Below are positions 60,286-64,000 of a DNA stretch of 64,000 nt, piece after piece. Made by a program: the position numbers and the translations under genes. The stretch comes from an uncultured Phascolarctobacterium sp. Lineage in GTDB: Bacteria; Bacillota; Negativicutes; Acidaminococcales; Acidaminococcaceae. Numbering within the stretch: the first letter of the stretch is position 1; every line of letters starts with the position of its first letter. The notes below the pieces were generated by a model. The model saw nothing but the letters and a program-made list of their open reading frames with translations. It did not search any database and was not told where the DNA came from. The DNA is taken from NCBI GenBank assembly GCA_900552005.1, contig URXU01000001.1:124001-188000 (forward strand), written 5' to 3'.

Positions 60286-61239
60286 TCAGTTGATGGATTC
60301 AGCTTTTTTAATATTTTTGCGAACGTCTTCACAGCAGTTATGGAAAGCTTCTTTTTCTTCGGCGCTTAAAGGCAGCTCAATAACTTCTTCAATACCATTT
60401 TTACCAATCAAGCAGGGAACACCAACAAAAACATCGCTTTCACCATATTCGCCATTCAGTGCTGCGCTGGCAGGCATAATATGTTTTTCGTCGCACAGTA
60501 CGGCCCTTACCATTCTTGCCAGAGTGGAACAAATGCCATATTCCGTACATTGTTTGCCTTTATAGGTAACCCAACCGCCGGCAATAGCTTTTTTCTGCAG
60601 GTCATCACGATCAAATTTAAAACGATCATCAGTTTTAGCAAGTACATCCAGCGGTGCGCCGCCAAAGTTTACGCAGGACCAGGCAGCAATCTGAGACGCG
60701 CCATGTTCACCAATCATATAAGCAGAAATAGACTGATGATCAACACCGGTCTGCAAAGCCAGCTGCGCAACCAGTCTGGAAGTATCAAGGCCGGTACCGG
60801 TACCGAAAACGCGTCCGGCAGGCAAACCGCTCAATTTGGCAATCAAATCGGTAATAACATCACAGGGATTGGTAATATTAATGATAACACCATCAAAACC
60901 GCTGTCTTTAATTTGACCCATATATTGTTTCACATTGGAAACAGTAAAATTCATTTCATCATTGCGGTCACCGGTTGCTACCAGTTTAATATCACCAATG
61001 CTGTTGACGATAATGTCGCAGTCAGCTACGTCCTTATAGTCACCCATGCTGATTTTTACATTATGCGGCATATACATAACGGCATCGCGTAAATCTTGGC
61101 ATTCGCTAATAACTTTATCAGTTTTTTTGTCAATAAGTACAATTTCATCAACGATGCCTTGAATAGCAAGGGAATAAGCGCAGTGAGCGCCAACGTGACC
61201 TACACCGATAATAGCAACTTTTCTTGTTTTATGATTCAT
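60286..61239 (-). CDS. L-2-hydroxyisocaproate dehydrogenase-like (LDH superfamily)
   Basis: A 317-residue NAD-dependent LDH-fold oxidoreductase: Rossmann start IGVGHVGAHCAYSLAIQG, NITNPCDVIT, catalytic GEHG (His179), substrate Arg155 in GLDTSRL. The specificity loop reads IGDIKLVATGDRNDEMNFT. Ordinary lactate dehydrogenases have AGAxQKPGETRLDL there, with a key Gln. GxIKL...TGDR is the pattern of L-2-hydroxyisocaproate dehydrogenase (Lactobacillus confusus type). The likely reaction is reduction of branched or longer 2-oxo acids to (S)-2-hydroxy acids. GAGGATG precedes the ATG. Confidence 0.82.
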   Translation of the reverse strand: MNHKTRKVAIIGVGHVGAHCAYSLAIQGIVDEIVLIDKKTDKVISECQDLRDAVMYMPHNVKISMGDYKDVADCDIIVNSIGDIKLVATGDRNDEMNFTVSNVKQYMGQIKDSGFDGVIINITNPCDVITDLIAKLSGLPAGRVFGTGTGLDTSRLVAQLALQTGVDHQSISAYMIGEHGASQIAAWSCVNFGGAPLDVLAKTDDRFKFDRDDLQKKAIAGGWVTYKGKQCTEYGICSTLARMVRAVLCDEKHIMPASAALNGEYGESDVFVGVPCLIGKNGIEEVIELPLSAEEKEAFHNCCEDVRKNIKKAESIN

Positions 61240-61324
61240 TTCTCATCCTCTGCTGCGTGATTATTCTTCTCTTGTTATATAATGTCGGCGTTGCAGCAGA
61301 AACCCCTCCTTTGTTACGCGCGAC

Positions 61325-62635
61325 TTATTTTTCAGCAAACAGCGGTATTGTGGTAAAACCATACGGAATAATATTAACTGTATAGTCTTCTTTACCCTGC
61401 TGCTTTAAAACCTGTTCCGCCATTGTCATGGCTTCCTCAAGGCTGCCGGCAGGTATGCAGCCGGTTTTTTTAGCCTGCTCAAAATTCTCTTTTTCTGTTA
61501 CCAGAATAATTGTATATTGCGCTGCCAAACAGCACATATAAAATGCTACATAAAATGGAATACTGAAATTATCTCTGACCGCCTGCTCCATTTCCCGTAA
61601 ATCATCATAATGGAAACAGTCGAAAAATACTGGCGGCTCTGCGATATCTTCACATTCCAGGGTAACAATCATAACGCCGTGTTCCTTTAAAGACATTACT
61701 GCCGGCACATAAGCCTTCATCCCCTGATACAGATTCATATCCATCGGGAAGCCGCCTCCGGAAGCAATAACAATATCGCTTTTAGCTTTGGCCTGTACAC
61801 CCTGCTGTTTAATGACAAATCTGGTCCCGGCGTACCATGCATCATACCAGTGCCCGGCAAAAACAGCAGCAAAATTACCTTCTGAGTCCATGACTGAATT
61901 AATCAGAAAGCAAGGATTTAAAAAGGCACATACCTCACACATATCTTCACTGACTCTGTTGCCTTCAACTTTACCAAGACATGTTTCCTTGTTAATGCCT
62001 TCACCTTGTACATCTGCCAGAGCTAAAACATGATTGTGATTAATCGTCTTAACACCGGCAATCCCTGGCATCACACTTTTTCTGCCGCCGCCAAAACCGG
62101 CAAATAAATGGGGCGTCAGGCCGCCTGTCAAAATAACCTTATCGGCCTCCACAGCACGTTTATCCAGATAAACTTCAGTACCTCTGCTGGTAGTTCCCAA
62201 ATAAACATTATCAGTTTCTGAAAATGCATCATGAGCATAAACCTGCAATCTGCCTGCTAAATCTTCACCTAAAATCAACTTGATTTCTTCCGGCGTATTG
62301 CTTCTGTGAGTACCTCCAGCTACAATGACGAAAATATCATCATCGGGAATACCATTATTATTCAATTCCTCTACTACCGGCGGTAAATACTCACATGTTT
62401 TTGACCACACACGAGTAATATCACTGACTACAATGCATACCTTGTCGCCAGCCTGAACCAGTTCCCGCAAGGGCTTTGTGCCTATAGGATTTCTGATAGC
62501 CTGCTGTACGGCCATTTTAATATCATCGATTTTATCTTGGGAATTGCTTTGCATTACCTGAAGTACTTTGCTTTCCTCCAGGGCAATTTTCTGAGTTCCC
62601 TTACCATATTTTAATTCATATTCTCTAATAGCCAA
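61325..62635 (-). CDS. LarA-family nickel-dependent racemase, second copy
   Basis: A 436-residue member of the lactate racemase (LarA, DUF2088) family. Residues matching the nickel-pincer site are kept: Asp72/Arg75 (SDITR), His110 (GGTHR), His176 and Lys186 (TPHLFAGFGGGRK), His200 (TINHNH) and the late GGFPMDMNLYQGMK lysine. Family members racemise lactate, malate, 2-hydroxyglutarate, phenyllactate and others. It starts 4 nt after the first copy, probably at TTG, with a weak binding site. LarB, LarC and LarE, needed to make the cofactor, are not in this window. Confidence 0.88.
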   Translation of the reverse strand: MAIREYELKYGKGTQKIALEESKVLQVMQSNSQDKIDDIKMAVQQAIRNPIGTKPLRELVQAGDKVCIVVSDITRVWSKTCEYLPPVVEELNNNGIPDDDIFVIVAGGTHRSNTPEEIKLILGEDLAGRLQVYAHDAFSETDNVYLGTTSRGTEVYLDKRAVEADKVILTGGLTPHLFAGFGGGRKSVMPGIAGVKTINHNHVLALADVQGEGINKETCLGKVEGNRVSEDMCEVCAFLNPCFLINSVMDSEGNFAAVFAGHWYDAWYAGTRFVIKQQGVQAKAKSDIVIASGGGFPMDMNLYQGMKAYVPAVMSLKEHGVMIVTLECEDIAEPPVFFDCFHYDDLREMEQAVRDNFSIPFYVAFYMCCLAAQYTIILVTEKENFEQAKKTGCIPAGSLEEAMTMAEQVLKQQGKEDYTVNIIPYGFTTIPLFAEK

Positions 62636-62639
62636 AATC

Positions 62640-63947
62640 TCACTTCTTTTCTTGAACTAAAATCGGCAGAGTAGAAGGAGCATGACTCATAATGGTTATT
62701 GTATAATCATCCTTTCCATCTGCTGCCAATTTTTTCTGAGCAAGCTCCCAGGCTTCAGCTAAAGAAGCTACAGGAATTTGCCCCGTCTTACGTACAAAAT
62801 CAAAATTTTCCGGTCTGGTTACTAAATAAGTAGTCAATGAATTAACAATGCAGCGGGACTTAAAGGCTACAAAGGCCGGAATGGAAAAATCTTGACGTAC
62901 ATCTTTTTCAAACTGCAAAATATCATCTTTAGCAAACCAGTCTGTAAAAATAGCCGGTTCTTTAATATCAGGGCAATCCAATGTTAAAATCAGGATACCG
63001 CCTTTTTTAACAGCAAAAACCGCATTCATGTGCGTTTTGCAGCTTTGATAAAGATTCATATCCTTAGGAAAACCGCCAGCAGAGGCAAATACAACGTCAG
63101 CCTGCTGCTTAATTGGAATACCGGCCATCTGCAGCAAATCCTGACAGCCTTTTTCCCATGCCTGATACCAGTGACCCGCTACTACTTCATGCAGTTTACC
63201 GTCCGGTGTAAAAACGGTGTTCAGCAAAAATACCGGATTTAATTTGGCGCAAACTTCGGTCATATCCTCATGCAGAGGATTATTTTCCAGCACACTTGTT
63301 TCGCAAGCCGGATTGCAGCCATCACCAACTTTATCAGCCAGAGCCATAGCATGATTATGCATAATAGTTTTATAACCGGAAATGCCGGGCATTACTGCCT
63401 TGCGTCCGCCGCCAAAACCAGCCATAGGATGCAGACTCACAGAACCAGTAATAATTACCTTATCAGCATCAGCAGCGTATTTATCAATCAAAATCGGTGT
63501 GCCACGACTGGTCACACCCATATCTACCAGCTCTGCATCATTACGGCAGTCATGCTGATGAATCTTGACGCGGCGCACCATTTCTTCTCCGCAGACAACA
63601 ATATCTTCTTCAGGAGTATGGGCCCTGTGAGTACCTGTCGCAATAATAACCGTAATATTTTCGTCAGCTATGCCGGCAGCATTAAGCTCATTAACAATCA
63701 CCGGCAAAAATTCTGCCGTGCCAACCATTCTGGTGATATCGCTGACAATAACAGCAACCTTTTCACCTGCCTGTACCAGTTCGCTCAATGGCTTAGTGCC
63801 AATAGGATTGCGTATTGCTTCTAAGGCAGCTTCGGCAATACTGTCTCGTTCGGACGCCGGATTACCATGAATATCATATAGTATTTTTTCTTCCGGAAGG
63901 AAAACCTCTTCTTCTCTTTTACCAATAGGTAAAACTATCTTCTTCAC
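62640..63947 (-). CDS. LarA-family nickel-dependent racemase, first copy
   Basis: A 435-residue paralogue of the downstream gene. It keeps SDITR (Asp70/Arg73), GTHR (His107), SLHPMAGFGGGRK (His173, Lys183), IMHNHAMAL and GGFPKDMNLYQSCK, so it should bind the nickel-pincer nucleotide. The start is a GTG with GGGGAGG 7 nt upstream. Only 53 bp of upstream sequence are visible, so the promoter and any earlier genes lie outside or at the edge. Substrate differences between the two copies are likely but unreadable. Confidence 0.88.
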   Translation of the reverse strand: MKKIVLPIGKREEEVFLPEEKILYDIHGNPASERDSIAEAALEAIRNPIGTKPLSELVQAGEKVAVIVSDITRMVGTAEFLPVIVNELNAAGIADENITVIIATGTHRAHTPEEDIVVCGEEMVRRVKIHQHDCRNDAELVDMGVTSRGTPILIDKYAADADKVIITGSVSLHPMAGFGGGRKAVMPGISGYKTIMHNHAMALADKVGDGCNPACETSVLENNPLHEDMTEVCAKLNPVFLLNTVFTPDGKLHEVVAGHWYQAWEKGCQDLLQMAGIPIKQQADVVFASAGGFPKDMNLYQSCKTHMNAVFAVKKGGILILTLDCPDIKEPAIFTDWFAKDDILQFEKDVRQDFSIPAFVAFKSRCIVNSLTTYLVTRPENFDFVRKTGQIPVASLAEAWELAQKKLAADGKDDYTITIMSHAPSTLPILVQEKK

Positions 63948-64000
63948 TAGTATACCTCCCCAATAGACATATAACTTATTTTACAACTTTTTATATAAAA

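Noticed and set aside
61249..61300. 8-bp inverted repeat TCTGCTGC/GCAGCAGA between the second LarA gene and the HicDH gene as a terminator or operator
   Set aside because: The arms are 36 nt apart and no T-run follows, so it is not a terminator. One repeat of this size is expected by chance.

Overview
The window comes from a diderm (outer-membrane-bearing) Firmicute, most likely Negativicutes and plausibly Acidaminococcaceae or Veillonellaceae. The core gene order is Firmicutes: efp/pepP-asp23-nusB-xseA-xseB-ispA-dxs-tlyA-nadK-argR-recN; alaS-ireB-ruvX-DUF1292-mltG-U32; rarA-tcdA-6S RNA-aspS-hisS; dtd-relA-recJ. The window also carries a type IV pilus secretin and an AsmA/TamB-like protein, which only make sense with an outer membrane. 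Almost everything is on the minus strand. The taxonomic call is inferred from gene content, not from a marker-gene search.

Layout. 1-1.9 kb: the 3' part of a CPA2 antiporter. 2-6 kb: a small type IV pilus locus, with pilT and pilB on minus and a PilP-like gene plus a secretin on plus, divergent from a shared promoter region. 6.1-8.4 kb: thiamine genes thiD-thiM-thiE with no thiC. 8.5-10.5 kb: transketolase. 10.7-12.7 kb: an EF-G paralogue with altered GTPase motifs. 12.9-24.2 kb: a NUDIX gene and the long recN-to-asp23 housekeeping run (DNA repair, arginine regulation, NAD kinase, isoprenoid synthesis, exonuclease VII, NusB, envelope-stress Asp23/AmaP). 24.3-31.2 kb: efp, pepP, then the ireB-to-U32 cluster, here interrupted by an AsmA-like gene. 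31.4-48.4 kb: alaS, rarA, tcdA, a 6S RNA candidate, aspS, hisS, hemZ, an AI-2E-type permease, an MBL hydrolase, dtd, relA, recJ, a LapA-like protein and DUF1653.

48.6-54.3 kb: three tRNAs (Trp, Gly, Asp), a plus-strand DNA glycosylase, a zinc-ribbon gene behind an unusual structured leader, and a cobalamin-riboswitch-controlled operon cobU-cobT-cobS-cobT2-cobC. The two CobT homologues resemble the ArsA/ArsB arrangement that makes phenolyl cobamides. 54.3-56 kb: a secreted carboxylesterase. 56-56.8 kb: a decayed stretch with a broken tyrosine-recombinase remnant. 56.8-58.6 kb: rpsB-tsf. 58.7-63.9 kb: two tandem LarA-family nickel racemases, an L-2-hydroxyisocaproate-dehydrogenase-like enzyme and an NhaC-family antiporter, a plausible 2-hydroxy-acid interconversion and transport module.

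The strongest leads are the LarA/HicDH/NhaC module, the CobT pair, the zinc-ribbon leader with two mutually exclusive pairings, and the EF-G paralogue lacking the P-loop lysine. Start codons were chosen by eye from ribosome binding sites, and several differ from the longest open frame.
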